Assembly (NCBI RefSeq): GCF_036227225.1
Contig: NZ_CP109444.1
Location: 9,777,501 to 9,841,500, forward strand
Reading direction: 5' to 3'
Source of the DNA: Streptomyces sp. NBC_01478
Lineage (GTDB): Bacteria; Actinomycetota; Actinomycetes; Streptomycetales; Streptomycetaceae
Length of the DNA stretch: 64,000 nucleotides
Positions 1 through 9,264 of the stretch are shown piece by piece. The position numbers and the translations under genes are program-made. Position 1 is the stretch's first letter. Every line of letters begins with the position of its first letter. The notes beneath the pieces are model-generated. The model saw nothing but the letters and a program-made list of their open reading frames with translations. It was not told the DNA's origin and ran no database searches.

Positions 1-931
1 CGCCCCGGCCCGTGCTCGCGTGCCGCTCCACCACTTCCAGGAACGCGGCGGCGGCCGGCGCCAGCCGCTTGCTGTCGTGGACCGCGCAGATGGTGTGCAC
101 CGCCGCCTCGTCCGCGATCCGCAGCGCGCGGCCCCCGTACGGCAGTGCGGTGCGGGGGTCCGGGGCCGCGACGGAGTCGTCGAACACGGACGACCGGGGG
201 ACGACCGTCACGCCGATGCCCCGTGCGGCCAGCCGGATCATGTCGTGGATCTGGCCGACCTGGAAGTGCTGGCCGGGTTCCACTCCGGCGCGGGCGAAGG
301 CGGCCTCCACCTGGCGGCGCAGTCCGCTGCCCCGGGTGAACTGGATGAGCTGGTGGCTCTCCGGCAGATCGGCGAGGTCGACGGTGTCGCGGTCGGCCAG
401 GGCGTGGTCGGCGGGCACGATCAGCACCAGCGGGTCGACGGCCAGCACCAAGTGGTCGAGCCCGTCCGGGACTTGGCGCGGGCCCAGGCCCACGACCGCG
501 ATGTCGAGGTCCCCGGCCAGGACCGACGCGGCCATCTCCGCGCTGGGCGCGTTGGTCACATGGAAGTCGATGCCCGGGTAGCGGGCGTGGTAGTCGGCCA
601 TCACCTCGACCAGGTCGACCGAGGAGGCCCGCGTCTGGACCAGGCCGAGCCGCAGCCGCCCGCGCCGCAGTCCGGACAGGGCGTCGAGGGCCGCCCGGGC
701 GTTGCCGACGTCGGCGAGGATGCGGCGGGCCAGCGGTTCGAGGAGTTCCCCGGCGGCCGTCAGTCGTACGGAACGGCTGGTGCGGCTGAAGAGCTGGGCG
801 CCCACGTCCTTCTCCAGCCGGGCGATCTGCTGGCTCAGCGCGGACTGGGCGACATAGCAACTGGCCGCAGCCTGGGTGAAGTTACGGGTCTCGGCGACGG
901 CGAGGAAGTACTTCAGATGCCTCAGATCCAT
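1..931 (-). CDS. LysR-family transcriptional regulator (3' end outside window)
   Basis: The protein reads MDLRHLKYFLAVAETRNFTQ from an ATG at 931, a textbook LysR winged helix-turn-helix start (helix-turn-helix in about residues 1-60, with the AAxxxxxxQSALSQQI pattern), followed by a periplasmic-binding-protein-like effector domain from about residue 90. It runs off the left edge, so the C-terminus is missing. It is a DNA-binding regulator that responds to a small ligand. It diverges from the amidohydrolase at 1058, the usual LysR arrangement, so that gene and perhaps the run behind it are the likely targets. Family assignment is firm; the ligand is unknown. Confidence 0.93.
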   Translation of the reverse strand, partial: MDLRHLKYFLAVAETRNFTQAAASCYVAQSALSQQIARLEKDVGAQLFSRTSRSVRLTAAGELLEPLARRILADVGNARAALDALSGLRRGRLRLGLVQTRASSVDLVEVMADYHARYPGIDFHVTNAPSAEMAASVLAGDLDIAVVGLGPRQVPDGLDHLVLAVDPLVLIVPADHALADRDTVDLADLPESHQLIQFTRGSGLRRQVEAAFARAGVEPGQHFQVGQIHDMIRLAARGIGVTVVPRSSVFDDSVAAPDPRTALPYGGRALRIADEAAVHTICAVHDSKRLAPAAAAFLEVVERHASTGRG

Positions 932-971
932 GGCGCGCCCGTCTCCTGATCCAGCTCTTTCGGCGATCGAT

Positions 972-987
972 ACATGCGGATCCATGT
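972..987. promoter_or_regulatory. Candidate LysR operator in the divergent intergenic region
   Basis: ACATG at 972-976 and CATGT at 983-987 form an inverted repeat with a 6-bp spacer between the divergent LysR and amidohydrolase starts. The position and dyad fit a LysR recognition site. This is inference from position and symmetry only. Confidence 0.4.
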
Positions 988-1057
988 GTTGGACCGATCC
1001 ATCGTCGCAAACCTAGCGTCGAACCGCCACCAGCCGAGTCCGACCTCAGGAGCCGAC

Positions 1058-2962
1058 GTGTCCAGCAGCACCATGCCCGTGGGCGGCATACGCCCGCACG
1101 ACGGAGTCGAGAACCCCGCCCAACTCGTCGTCCGCAACGCCCGCATCCACACCGGTGACCCCGCCCGCCCGGCGGCGTCCGCCGTGGCGATCACCGACGG
1201 CGTCTTCACCGCCGTGGGCGACGACGCGACCGTGGCCCCGCACATCGGCCCCGCCACCCGGGTCGTGGACGCGCTCGGCCGACGGGTGATTCCCGGGCTC
1301 AACGACTCCCATCTGCACGTCATCCGGGGCGGGTTGAACTATCTGCTGGAGCTGCGCTGGGACGGCGTACGGTCGTTGCGCACCGCGCTGCGGATGCTGC
1401 GGGAGCAGGCCGAGCGCACGCCAACGGGGCAGTGGGTGCGGGTCGTTGGCGGCTGGACCGGCGAGCAGTTCGCGGAGAAGCGGCTGCCGACCGTCTCCGA
1501 GTTGAACGCCGCCGCCCCCGACACCCCTGTGTTCGTCCTGCACTTGTACCAGTCGGCGATCCTCAACCGGGCCGCGCTGGAGGCTGTCGGCTTCACGCGG
1601 GACTCGCCGAATCCGCCCGGCGGCGAGATCGTCCGCGACTTCGCGGGCAACCCCACCGGCGTGCTGCTGGCCGCGCCCGCCGCCGGGCTGCTCTACTCCA
1701 CGCTCGCCAAGGGCCCGATCCTCGCCCCCGAGGACCAACTCGGCTCCACCCGGCACTACTTGAGGGAACTGAACCGCTTCGGCATCACCAGCGCCATCGA
1801 CGCCGCCGGCGGTTTCCAGAACTTCCCCGACAACTACGCGGCCGTCACCGAACTCGCCGAGCGCGGCGAGCTGACCGTCCGTATCGCCTACCACCTCTTC
1901 CCGCAGACCGCCGGGCAGGAACTCGACGACCTGCGCCGTTGGATCGGCATGGTCAGCCCCGGCGACGGCGACGAATGGCTGCGCTGCAACGGCGCCGGCG
2001 AGAACCTCGCCTGGTCCCCGGCCGACTTCGAGAACTTCGCCGAGCCCCGCCCCCAACTCACCGCCCGCGCAAGGGAAGACCTGGCGGCGGCGGCCCGGCT
2101 GCTGCTCGACAACGGCTGGGGCTTCCGCCTTCACGCCACCTATGACGAGACCATCCGGCAGGACCTCGACGTCTTCGAGAAGATCGCCGCGGACGGCGGA
2201 TTCCCGGACGGGACACGGTGGTTGTTCGACCACGCCGAGACGGTGAGCCAGGAGAGCCTGGACCGGATCAAGGCCCTCGGCGGCGCGGTCTCCGTCCAGA
2301 ACCGCATGATGTTCCAGGGCAAGGCCTTCATCGACCGCTACGGCGCCGAGCGCGCCGCGACCGCACCCCCGATCCGCGCCATGCGCGACACCGGTCTGCT
2401 GGTCGCCGCAGGCACCGACGCCACCCGCGTCTCCAGCTACAACCCGTGGCTGTCCCTGTCCTGGCTGGTCACCGGGCGTACCGTCGGCGACATCCTCCTC
2501 TACCCGGCCGAGAACCGCGTGGACCGTTCCACCGCCCTGGAGATGTACACCAGCGCAGGCGCCCAACTGACCGGCGAGGCCGACGTGAAGGGCACGATCA
2601 CCGAGGGCAAGTACGGCGACCTGACGGTCCTGTCCGCCGACTACTTCTCCGTCGCCGACGAGGACATCGACCGTATCGAGGCCCTGGTTACCGTGGCCGG
2701 CGGCAGGATCGTGTACGCGGCGGGCGACTACGAGAACATCGCCGCACCGCTGCCGGAGATCAGCCCGGCCTGGAGTCCGGTGGCCCGCTTCGGCGGCTTC
2801 CAGGCGGCGACCGGCGTACGACAGGCCCATGCCCTCACTGACGCGGCCACCGACTCCGAGGAGCAGCGCGCCTGGCGCGAGCGACGTGGAGACTTCGACC
2901 ACGTACCGTCCGTGCCGCACCAACTCGGCGGCGCGCTCGACCCGTTGGACGGCTGCTTCTGA
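1058..2962 (+). CDS. YtcJ-like amidohydrolase
   Basis: A metal-dependent hydrolase of about 634 residues in the amidohydrolase_3/YtcJ group. The N-terminal beta-sandwich (about residues 25-80) leads to the metal-binding motif DSHLH (His85, His87); DHAET and a late GTDATRVSSYNP stretch supply the further His/Asp region expected of a TIM-barrel amidohydrolase, and the C-terminus returns to the sandwich (GKYGDLTVLS). I chose GTG 1058 because CAGGAG at 1047-1052 lies at good distance; in-frame ATGs at 974 and 1073 are alternatives. No signal peptide, so cytosolic. It diverges from a LysR regulator and is followed 52 bp later by an exporter. Substrate unknown; YtcJ relatives act on N-substituted formamides and other amides. 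Confidence 0.88.
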   Translation: MSSSTMPVGGIRPHDGVENPAQLVVRNARIHTGDPARPAASAVAITDGVFTAVGDDATVAPHIGPATRVVDALGRRVIPGLNDSHLHVIRGGLNYLLELRWDGVRSLRTALRMLREQAERTPTGQWVRVVGGWTGEQFAEKRLPTVSELNAAAPDTPVFVLHLYQSAILNRAALEAVGFTRDSPNPPGGEIVRDFAGNPTGVLLAAPAAGLLYSTLAKGPILAPEDQLGSTRHYLRELNRFGITSAIDAAGGFQNFPDNYAAVTELAERGELTVRIAYHLFPQTAGQELDDLRRWIGMVSPGDGDEWLRCNGAGENLAWSPADFENFAEPRPQLTARAREDLAAAARLLLDNGWGFRLHATYDETIRQDLDVFEKIAADGGFPDGTRWLFDHAETVSQESLDRIKALGGAVSVQNRMMFQGKAFIDRYGAERAATAPPIRAMRDTGLLVAAGTDATRVSSYNPWLSLSWLVTGRTVGDILLYPAENRVDRSTALEMYTSAGAQLTGEADVKGTITEGKYGDLTVLSADYFSVADEDIDRIEALVTVAGGRIVYAAGDYENIAAPLPEISPAWSPVARFGGFQAATGVRQAHALTDAATDSEEQRAWRERRGDFDHVPSVPHQLGGALDPLDGCF

Positions 2963-3014
2963 CCGGCGGGCGTACCTTCTTCTCGACCATCGACTTCGCC
3001 TCAGGAGCAGCACC

Positions 3015-4658
3015 ATGAGCGCCAGTAAGACGTCCGGGAGTGAAGCACGGTCCGGCTCGGCGTGGGCGCCGCTGGCCCGCCCCGTGTTCCGGGCGCTGTG
3101 GATCGCCCAGTTCGTGTCGAACATCGGCACCTGGATGCAGACCGTCGGCGCGCAGTGGCTGCTGCTCGGGCACGGCGCGACGATGGTGACGCTGGTGCAG
3201 ACGGCGTCGAGTCTGCCGATCGTGCTGCTGGCGCTGCCCTCGGGCGTGCTCGCCGACCGGTTCGACCGGCGGGCGCTGCTGCTGGTGGCGCAGTGCGCGA
3301 TGTTCGCCGTGTCGGCGGTGCTGACCGTCCTGGCCTTCGCGGACGCGCTGTCCGCCGTACCCCTGCTTGCTCTCACCTTCCTCCTCGGCTGCGGGACCGC
3401 TCTGATGGGGCCGTCGTGGCAGGCCATCCAGCCGGAGCTGGTGGAGCGGGAGCAGTTGGGGCAGGCGTCCGCACTGGGCGCGGTGAACATGAACCTCGCA
3501 CGGGCGGTCGGTCCGGCGCTCGGCGGCGTCGTGGTCGCGGCGGCCGGCGCGGGCTGGGTGTTCGGCTTCAACGCGGTGTCATTTCTCGGGATCGCCGCCG
3601 TCCTGCTGCTGTGGCACCGCCCGAAGACCACCGTCCCCGCCGACCGGCAGGAACGGCTCCTGACCGCGCTGTACGCGGGCCGCCGCTACGTTTGGAACGC
3701 TCCAGGCATCCGCCGCGTCCTGCTGCGCACCGCCCTGTTCATCCCCGGCGCGGCGGCGCTGTGGTCCCTGCTCCCGCTGATCGCCGCCGACTCGCTCGGG
3801 ATGGGGTCGGGCGGTTACGGCCTGCTGCTCGGCGCGGTCGGGTTCGGCGCGGTGGCGGGCGCGTTCGCGCTGCCGTGGCTGCGCCAACACCTCGGTATCA
3901 ACGGCATCTTGGCCGCCGGCGCCGTCATGTTCGCCCTCGTCCTCCTGGTCCTCGCAACCGTGCACATCACCTGGGTCGCGATCCTCGTGCTGCTGCCCGC
4001 AGGGGTGGCCTGGATCGGCGTCCTGTCCACCCTCAACGCGGCGATGCAGACCCGGCTCCCCGGCTGGGTCCGGGCCCGCGGACTCGCCGTCTACCTACTG
4101 GTCTTCCAGGGCGGCCAGGCTCTCGCCGCCCCCGTGTGGGGCGCCCTGGTGCAATGGCTGGGCCTGACCACCGCCCTCCTCATCGGCACCGCCGCGATGC
4201 TGCTCAGCGCACTCAGCCTCTACAGATGGCGGCTCTACGGCATGGAGGGCATCGATCCGACTCTCTCCGACCACTGGCCGACCCCGCCGCTGGTCTTCGT
4301 GCCTGGTCCGTCCGACGGCCCGGTGCTGGTGTCCGTCGTGTATCGCGTCGCGCCGGACGACAGCGCGGCGTTCATCGACGCCATGGACCGCGTCGCCCAC
4401 TCCCGCCGCCGTACGGGCGCCATCACTTGGGGCCTTTTCCAGGACGGCAACGAACCCGGCCGGTTCATCGAGAACTACCTCGTCGGCACCTGGTCCGAAC
4501 ACCTCGCCCAGCACCACAACCGGCTCACCACGACCGACCGGGGCTTCGAGGACCGCGCCCGTGCCCTGCTCCTGCCCGGCACCGCCCCCGAGGTGACCCA
4601 CGCCTTCGACGCCGCCGTTGGACCGGTCCTGCCCACCTCGGAGAGCCGCCCTTCCTGA
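3015..4658 (+). CDS. MFS transporter of the MFS_3 (EntS-like) type with C-terminal soluble domain
   Basis: A 547-residue membrane protein with about 12 hydrophobic segments up to about residue 415, including the ADRFDRR loop signature of MFS carriers after the second segment. The last 110 or so residues form a soluble ABM-like domain (MEGIDPTL onward, with LVSVVYRVAP and ENYLVGTW), which is typical of the MFS_3 transmembrane secretion effector family. The start at ATG 3015 follows AGGAG at 3003-3007. It lies 52 bp after the amidohydrolase on the same strand, so the two may be co-transcribed and the exporter may remove a product or related small molecule. The substrate cannot be read from the sequence. 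Confidence 0.9.
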   Translation: MSASKTSGSEARSGSAWAPLARPVFRALWIAQFVSNIGTWMQTVGAQWLLLGHGATMVTLVQTASSLPIVLLALPSGVLADRFDRRALLLVAQCAMFAVSAVLTVLAFADALSAVPLLALTFLLGCGTALMGPSWQAIQPELVEREQLGQASALGAVNMNLARAVGPALGGVVVAAAGAGWVFGFNAVSFLGIAAVLLLWHRPKTTVPADRQERLLTALYAGRRYVWNAPGIRRVLLRTALFIPGAAALWSLLPLIAADSLGMGSGGYGLLLGAVGFGAVAGAFALPWLRQHLGINGILAAGAVMFALVLLVLATVHITWVAILVLLPAGVAWIGVLSTLNAAMQTRLPGWVRARGLAVYLLVFQGGQALAAPVWGALVQWLGLTTALLIGTAAMLLSALSLYRWRLYGMEGIDPTLSDHWPTPPLVFVPGPSDGPVLVSVVYRVAPDDSAAFIDAMDRVAHSRRRTGAITWGLFQDGNEPGRFIENYLVGTWSEHLAQHHNRLTTTDRGFEDRARALLLPGTAPEVTHAFDAAVGPVLPTSESRPS

Positions 4659-4739
4659 ACGAAGACCTGAAGGTGGGTGCCGCACACCCAGGAGAGGCGT
4701 GGCCTGGTTACCCCCGCGCGGCAACGCGACCGTGGAGCC

Positions 4740-4988
4740 ATGAACACGAACGCAGCACCGCACCCCTTCGTCGGCATGTGGGTCACCGCCGACGGCCACA
4801 TCCGGCAGGAACTCCTCCCGAACGGCCGCTACGACGAGGCCCGCGGCGACCGGCGGAGCGCCTACACCGGCAGCTACACCGTCACCGGCGACCACATCGA
4901 CTACGTCGACGACACCGGCTTCACCGCCACCGGTGACGTCCGCGACGGCGTGCTCTACCACGAGCACCTCGTCCTGTACCGCGCGTAA
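4740..4988 (+). CDS. Atu4866-domain small protein
   Basis: An 82-residue protein with the Atu4866 family pattern: MWVTADGHIRQEL, then GRYDEARG and DDTGFTATGDVRDGVLYH. Members adopt a small streptavidin-like barrel thought to bind a ligand; their role is not known. The start is ATG 4740 with GGAG at 4733-4736; an upstream in-frame start at 4677 is less likely because it has no ribosome site. The antiporter gene begins 12 bp after its stop, suggesting one transcript. A second, broken copy of the same domain is visible at about 15755-15875 on the minus strand. Confidence 0.82.
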   Translation: MNTNAAPHPFVGMWVTADGHIRQELLPNGRYDEARGDRRSAYTGSYTVTGDHIDYVDDTGFTATGDVRDGVLYHEHLVLYRA

Positions 4989-5000
4989 CCCGGCACGGCC

Positions 5001-6548
5001 ATGGACAGCCTGGAACTGATCGTCGTCGTCGCGGCCGCCGTCCTGCTCATGGGCCGGCTGTCGCGGCGCACGGGCCTGAGCGAACCCCTGCTGCTGCTCG
5101 CCGCGGGCACCCTCGTGGGACTGACGCCGTCCTTCTCGTCGTTCGCGCTGTCCCCGGACGTCGTCCTGTTCCTCTTCCTGCCCGCGCTGCTGTACTGGGA
5201 GGCGCTGACCTCCTCGGTGCGGGAGATCCGCGCCAACTTCCGCAGCATCGCGCTCCAGTCCACCGGGCTGGTCCTCGCCACCGCCGCCGCGGTCGCCGTC
5301 GTGGCCCACGCGCTGGGCTACGGCTGGCCGATCGCCTTCGTCCTCGGCGCCGTGCTCGCCCCGACGGACGCGGCGGCCGTCGCCGCCGTCGCCAAGGCCA
5401 TGCCGCGCCGCATCCTCACCGTGCTGCGCACCGAGAGCCTCCTCAACGACGGGACCGCGCTGGTCCTGCTGGCCGTGACCATCGACGTCGTCACCGACGA
5501 GCACCCCTTCTCCTGGTCCGGCACGGCGCTCGCCTTCGTCGCGTCCTACGCCGGCGGCATCGCGATCGGGGCCGCGGTCGCCCTGCTGCTGATCCCGGTC
5601 AGGCGTCGGCTGCCCGAACCGCTGCTGCACAGCGTGCTGAGCGTCGCGACCCCCTTCCTCGCCTACCTCCCCGCCGAACTCCTGCATGTCTCCGGCGTGT
5701 TGGCGGTCGTCGTGTGCGGTCTGGTGTCCGCCCGGTTCGGGCCGCGTGTCATCGGGTCCGAGGCCCGGATCCAGGCCGTCGCCTTCTGTGAGGTGGCCAG
5801 TTATCTCCTCAACGGCGCCCTGTTCGTCCTCGTCGGGATCCAACTGCCCGCCACTGTAAGGGCGTTGACGTCCGTGTCGCTCCTGCAAGCGACAGCCGCC
5901 GCCCTCGCGGTGAGCGTCGCGGTGCTCGGCACCCGGCTGCTCTGGTTCTACTCGGTGCCCTATCTCGTACGGCTCCTGGACCGGCGTCCCCGGCAGCGGG
6001 ACCGCCGGATCACCGCCCCGCAGCGGCTGCCGCTGGCCTGGGCCGGGATGCGCGGCGCCATCTCGCTGGCCGCCGCACTGACCGTGCCCGCCACGACCGC
6101 CGAAGGGCGGGTCGTCGAGCAGCGGGACGCCGTCGTGTTCCTCACCGCGGTCGTCATCGTCGTCACCCTCACCCTGCTCGGCCCCACCCTGCCGGCCGTG
6201 GTCCGCCGGGCCCGCTTCCCGGCCGACGAGGACAAGAGCGCCGAACTCACCCTCGCCCGCTGCCGGTTGAGCAGCGCCGCCCTCGACGCCCTGCCGGAAC
6301 TGGCCGAGCGGTTCGGGGTGCCCGAGGAGGACAGCGCGCGCATGGTCCAGGACATCGAGGACCGCACGGCCCCGGCACCCGGCTCCGCGCACCGCCGCGA
6401 GAGCGTCCGCAGGCTCCGACTGGCCCTGCTCCAGGTCAAACGCGACACCCTCACCGACCTGCGCGACAGCGGCCGTATCGACGACATCGTCCTGCGGTCC
6501 GTGCAGGAGGTCCTCGACGTGGAGGAAGTCCGCCTGGGCAGGCCCTGA
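5001..6548 (+). CDS. Na+/H+ antiporter, CPA1 family
   Basis: A 515-residue integral membrane protein with about 12 transmembrane segments in the first 400 residues and a cytoplasmic C-terminal tail of about 110 residues. The ion-binding motifs are clear: APTDAAA at 120-126 and ESLLNDGTAL at 145-154, both hallmarks of the CPA1 (NhaP/YjcE) Na+/H+ exchangers. It sits 12 bp behind the Atu4866 gene and 62 bp before the second amidohydrolase on the same strand. Its likely role is sodium/proton exchange for pH or salt homeostasis; why it travels with amidohydrolases is not evident. Confidence 0.93.
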   Translation: MDSLELIVVVAAAVLLMGRLSRRTGLSEPLLLLAAGTLVGLTPSFSSFALSPDVVLFLFLPALLYWEALTSSVREIRANFRSIALQSTGLVLATAAAVAVVAHALGYGWPIAFVLGAVLAPTDAAAVAAVAKAMPRRILTVLRTESLLNDGTALVLLAVTIDVVTDEHPFSWSGTALAFVASYAGGIAIGAAVALLLIPVRRRLPEPLLHSVLSVATPFLAYLPAELLHVSGVLAVVVCGLVSARFGPRVIGSEARIQAVAFCEVASYLLNGALFVLVGIQLPATVRALTSVSLLQATAAALAVSVAVLGTRLLWFYSVPYLVRLLDRRPRQRDRRITAPQRLPLAWAGMRGAISLAAALTVPATTAEGRVVEQRDAVVFLTAVVIVVTLTLLGPTLPAVVRRARFPADEDKSAELTLARCRLSSAALDALPELAERFGVPEEDSARMVQDIEDRTAPAPGSAHRRESVRRLRLALLQVKRDTLTDLRDSGRIDDIVLRSVQEVLDVEEVRLGRP

Positions 6549-6609
6549 ACCGCATCCCGCACGCGAAGCCACCCCGACACCGTCTCGACTCGCCCGAAAG
6601 GGGCCTCTC

Positions 6610-7995
6610 ATGAACACCCACGACACCACCGGCCTTCTCGACCGACTTCGCCGCCAGGCCGCCGACCCCGGCCGGCGCATCCTCTTCACCAGTGCGACCA
6701 TCGTCACGATGGACCCCGAACTGGGCACTGTCCAGGGCGACTTGCTCGTCGAGGGCGACCGCATCGCCGCGATCGGGCCGGACCTGGCAGCGGACGGCGC
6801 GGTGGTCGTCGACGCCTCCGGCACGATCCTGGCGCCCGGTCTCGTCGACACCCACCGGCACGCCTGGGAGGCCCAGTTGCGCCGGATCATGCCCGACGTC
6901 GACGACCTCGGCGGCTATGTGATGACCACCCTCGCCGGATACGCCACCCTCTACCGACCCGAGGACATGTACACCGGCACCAGACTCGCGGCGCTCACCG
7001 CGCTCGACAGCGGCATCACCACCATGCTCGACTTCTCGCACAACTCCCGTACCCGCGAACACTCCGAAGCCGCGATCGAAGCCCTCCGCGACACCGGCAT
7101 CCGCGGCGTCCACGCCTCCATGGGCCCGCACTTCGGCGACTGGGACCGCCAGTGGCCGGCCGACCTGACCCGCCTCAAGGACCGCTACTTCAGCAGCGAC
7201 GACCAGCTCCTCACGCTGCGCCTGGCGACCCTGGCCACCGACGAGATCGCCGGCCCCGCCCTCGCCTACGGTCCCGAACTCGCCCGCACCGCAGCGGACT
7301 TGGGCATCGGCGTGAGCGTCGACGCGGTCTTCGGCGCCTCCGGGTCCAAGGCCGTACTGTCCTGGGCGGAGCACGGCGTCCTCGGCCCCGACGTCACCCT
7401 GATCCACGCCACGGGTCTGACCTCCGAGGCCTGGAAGACGATGGGGGAGTCCGGTACGACGGTCGCGCTGGCCCCCACCTCGGACGCGCAGATCGGACTG
7501 GAGACGGCGATCCCCGCGGTGGACGAGGCACTCGCCGTCGGCATCCGCCCCGGACTGAGCATCGATGTCGAAGTCGCCCTCGCCAGCGACCTGTTCACCC
7601 AGATGCGGGCCCTGCTCGCGATCCAGCGGATGCGCGCGGTCAACGCCGCCTACGGCACCGGCGGCGAGCTCTCCCGCATCACCACGCACGACGTCCTCGA
7701 CTTCGCCACCCTCCAGGGCGCCCGGACCAACGGCCTAGGCGACGTCACCGGCTCGCTCACCCCCGGCAAGAAGGCCGACCTGGTGGTGGTCCAGGCCGAG
7801 GACCTCAACAACATGCCGCTCAACGACCCGATCGGCACCCTGGTGTCGGGCACCGACGCCCGCAACATCACCGCCGTGTTCGTGGACGGGCAGCCGCGCA
7901 AGTGGGACGGTCACGTGCTCGACGTGGACCTGCCCGCCCTGCGTGCCGAGGTCAGGGCGTCCCGCGACCACGTCCTCAACACCCCTGTCCGCTGA
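6610..7995 (+). CDS. Amidohydrolase of the SsnA/TrzN/chlorohydrolase group
   Basis: A 461-residue cytosolic TIM-barrel hydrolase. The metal site motif VDTHRHAW (His82, His84) follows an N-terminal sandwich domain; LIHATG (about 263) and SIDVEV (about 318) give the later metal His and catalytic Asp region; the C-terminal GSLTPGKKADLVVV restores the sandwich. This pattern is that of deaminases and chlorohydrolases such as SsnA, AtzA and TrzN, which act on exocyclic amines or halides of heterocycles. The start is ATG 6610 after AAAGGGG. It is the last gene of the same-strand run 1058-7995 and converges on the GH18 gene across a hairpin. The exact substrate is open. Confidence 0.88.
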   Translation: MNTHDTTGLLDRLRRQAADPGRRILFTSATIVTMDPELGTVQGDLLVEGDRIAAIGPDLAADGAVVVDASGTILAPGLVDTHRHAWEAQLRRIMPDVDDLGGYVMTTLAGYATLYRPEDMYTGTRLAALTALDSGITTMLDFSHNSRTREHSEAAIEALRDTGIRGVHASMGPHFGDWDRQWPADLTRLKDRYFSSDDQLLTLRLATLATDEIAGPALAYGPELARTAADLGIGVSVDAVFGASGSKAVLSWAEHGVLGPDVTLIHATGLTSEAWKTMGESGTTVALAPTSDAQIGLETAIPAVDEALAVGIRPGLSIDVEVALASDLFTQMRALLAIQRMRAVNAAYGTGGELSRITTHDVLDFATLQGARTNGLGDVTGSLTPGKKADLVVVQAEDLNNMPLNDPIGTLVSGTDARNITAVFVDGQPRKWDGHVLDVDLPALRAEVRASRDHVLNTPVR

Positions 7996-8003
7996 GGGAA
8001 GTT

Positions 8004-8047
8004 GATGCGGCGGACACCGAGTCGAGTTCGAGGGTGCCCGCCGCATC
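8004..8047. terminator. Bidirectional terminator hairpin
   Basis: GATGCGGCGG at 8004-8013 pairs with CCGCCGCATC at 8038-8047 between two convergent genes (stops at 7995 and 8063). The perfect 10-bp GC-rich stem in this position fits a factor-independent terminator serving both strands. Confidence 0.7.
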
Positions 8048-8062
8048 GGCGTGTCGTACGGA

Positions 8063-9136
8063 TCAGTTGGAGAACCAGGGGTTCCCGCCGCCCAGCGACC
8101 ACACCGAGACCTTGGTGACGCCGAGGCCCTTCAGCACCGCGAGCTTGCGGTCCATGGCGACACTGTCGACGTAGTCGTAGAGGACACCGCCGGAGGTCCA
8201 GCGGATCTCGCCGGAGGAGGCGTCCCGGCGGCTCTCGATGGTCGCCGGGTCGCTGGAGAAGCCGGGGCTCTGCCGCATGGCGCTGAACTGGATGTTGCCG
8301 GTAACGGAGTTGAGGTCGCAGGGGTCGGGCGCGCTGTAGCCGTAGGACGGCAGACCGATGATCAGGTGGTCGGGGTCGGTGACCTTGCTCTGCGCGTAGG
8401 TGGTGACGTTCTTCAGCCAGTCGTAGGGGCTGATGGGCAGGCAGCGGTCCCCGGACGCGGTGTCGAACTCCTCGTCGTACGCCATGATCACCAGGTCGTC
8501 GACGCCGGTGGCGACCACGGACGCGTAGTCGTAGAAGGAGGCGTCCTCGGTCATCGCGGGCGCGTCGACCTGGAGCCGCTTGCCGCTCGCGTGCAGGGCG
8601 GTGGCCAACTGGCCCAGGAACGTCTTGTAGTTGGTGAAGTCGGCGGTGCTCCAGGACCAGTAGTCCTCCAGGTCGACGTCGACACCGCTGAGCCCGGCGT
8701 CGTTGACGAGGGAGGTGACCTTGGTGACGGCCGCCGTACGGGTGCTCTTGCTCTTGACCAGGGCGTGGACGGCGGTGGTGGTCATGCCGGAGAGCGTCGG
8801 GTACTGGTTCGCGGAGTGCGCCTTCAGGTCGGCGACGTTGGCGGCGCTGTAGGTGTTGCACAGTCCGTCGGCGGTGGTCTCCAGGGTGACCGATCCGTCG
8901 TCGCCGACCGTCCAGTACTCGGGGTTGAGCGCGCCGTCCTTCACCCGGCCGTCGGCGTACTCGCTCGGCGCGGTGCACTGGGAGTCGCCGGTCGATCCGG
9001 GGTAGAGCCAGGTCTGGAGCTGGACGCCAGAGGTGGCGGACGTGGTGGCGCCGGCCGGGACCGAGGCCGTACAGGCAAGCAGCGTGGTGACCGTGCAGGC
9101 CACGACGCCGCTCACGGTCAGAGCATGGCGGAACAT
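8063..9136 (-). CDS. Secreted GH18 (chitinase-like) protein
   Basis: A 357-residue exported protein. A signal peptide occupies about residues 1-30 (hydrophobic stretch then VPAGA). The GH18 catalytic strand is seen as GVDVDLEDYW at 151-160 (Asp153, Asp155 and the acid Glu157), against the family DxxDxDxE; the first Asp is replaced by Ser. The rest is a single barrel with no carbohydrate-binding module. It lies downstream of the GntR gene on the same strand and next to an oligosaccharide uptake operon, so it may release or trim GlcNAc-containing oligomers. The start ATG 9136 has AAAGGA upstream. Activity on chitin rather than on a glycoprotein (endo-H-like) is not certain. Confidence 0.82.
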   Translation of the reverse strand: MFRHALTVSGVVACTVTTLLACTASVPAGATTSATSGVQLQTWLYPGSTGDSQCTAPSEYADGRVKDGALNPEYWTVGDDGSVTLETTADGLCNTYSAANVADLKAHSANQYPTLSGMTTTAVHALVKSKSTRTAAVTKVTSLVNDAGLSGVDVDLEDYWSWSTADFTNYKTFLGQLATALHASGKRLQVDAPAMTEDASFYDYASVVATGVDDLVIMAYDEEFDTASGDRCLPISPYDWLKNVTTYAQSKVTDPDHLIIGLPSYGYSAPDPCDLNSVTGNIQFSAMRQSPGFSSDPATIESRRDASSGEIRWTSGGVLYDYVDSVAMDRKLAVLKGLGVTKVSVWSLGGGNPWFSN

Positions 9137-9264
9137 GAGCGGTCCTTTCGGATGGGGGCGTTCGGACGGGGACGGTTCGGGTGGGGATGTTCAGGTGGGG
9201 AAGGGCGTGCGGGATCGCCGCGTCGGCCGGCGGGCCGGCGCGGTGAACTGGGGGAGGGGAGTGG

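Noticed and set aside
1046..3631. 861-codon open frame on the minus strand
   Set aside because: It is the antisense of the amidohydrolase and MFS genes. It shows low-complexity Arg/Gly/Ala content, no family motif and no ribosome site, as expected from GC-rich codon shadowing.
4095..6890. 931-codon open frame on the minus strand
   Set aside because: Antisense to the clearly coding Na+/H+ antiporter and neighbours; composition is repetitive and no domain is visible.
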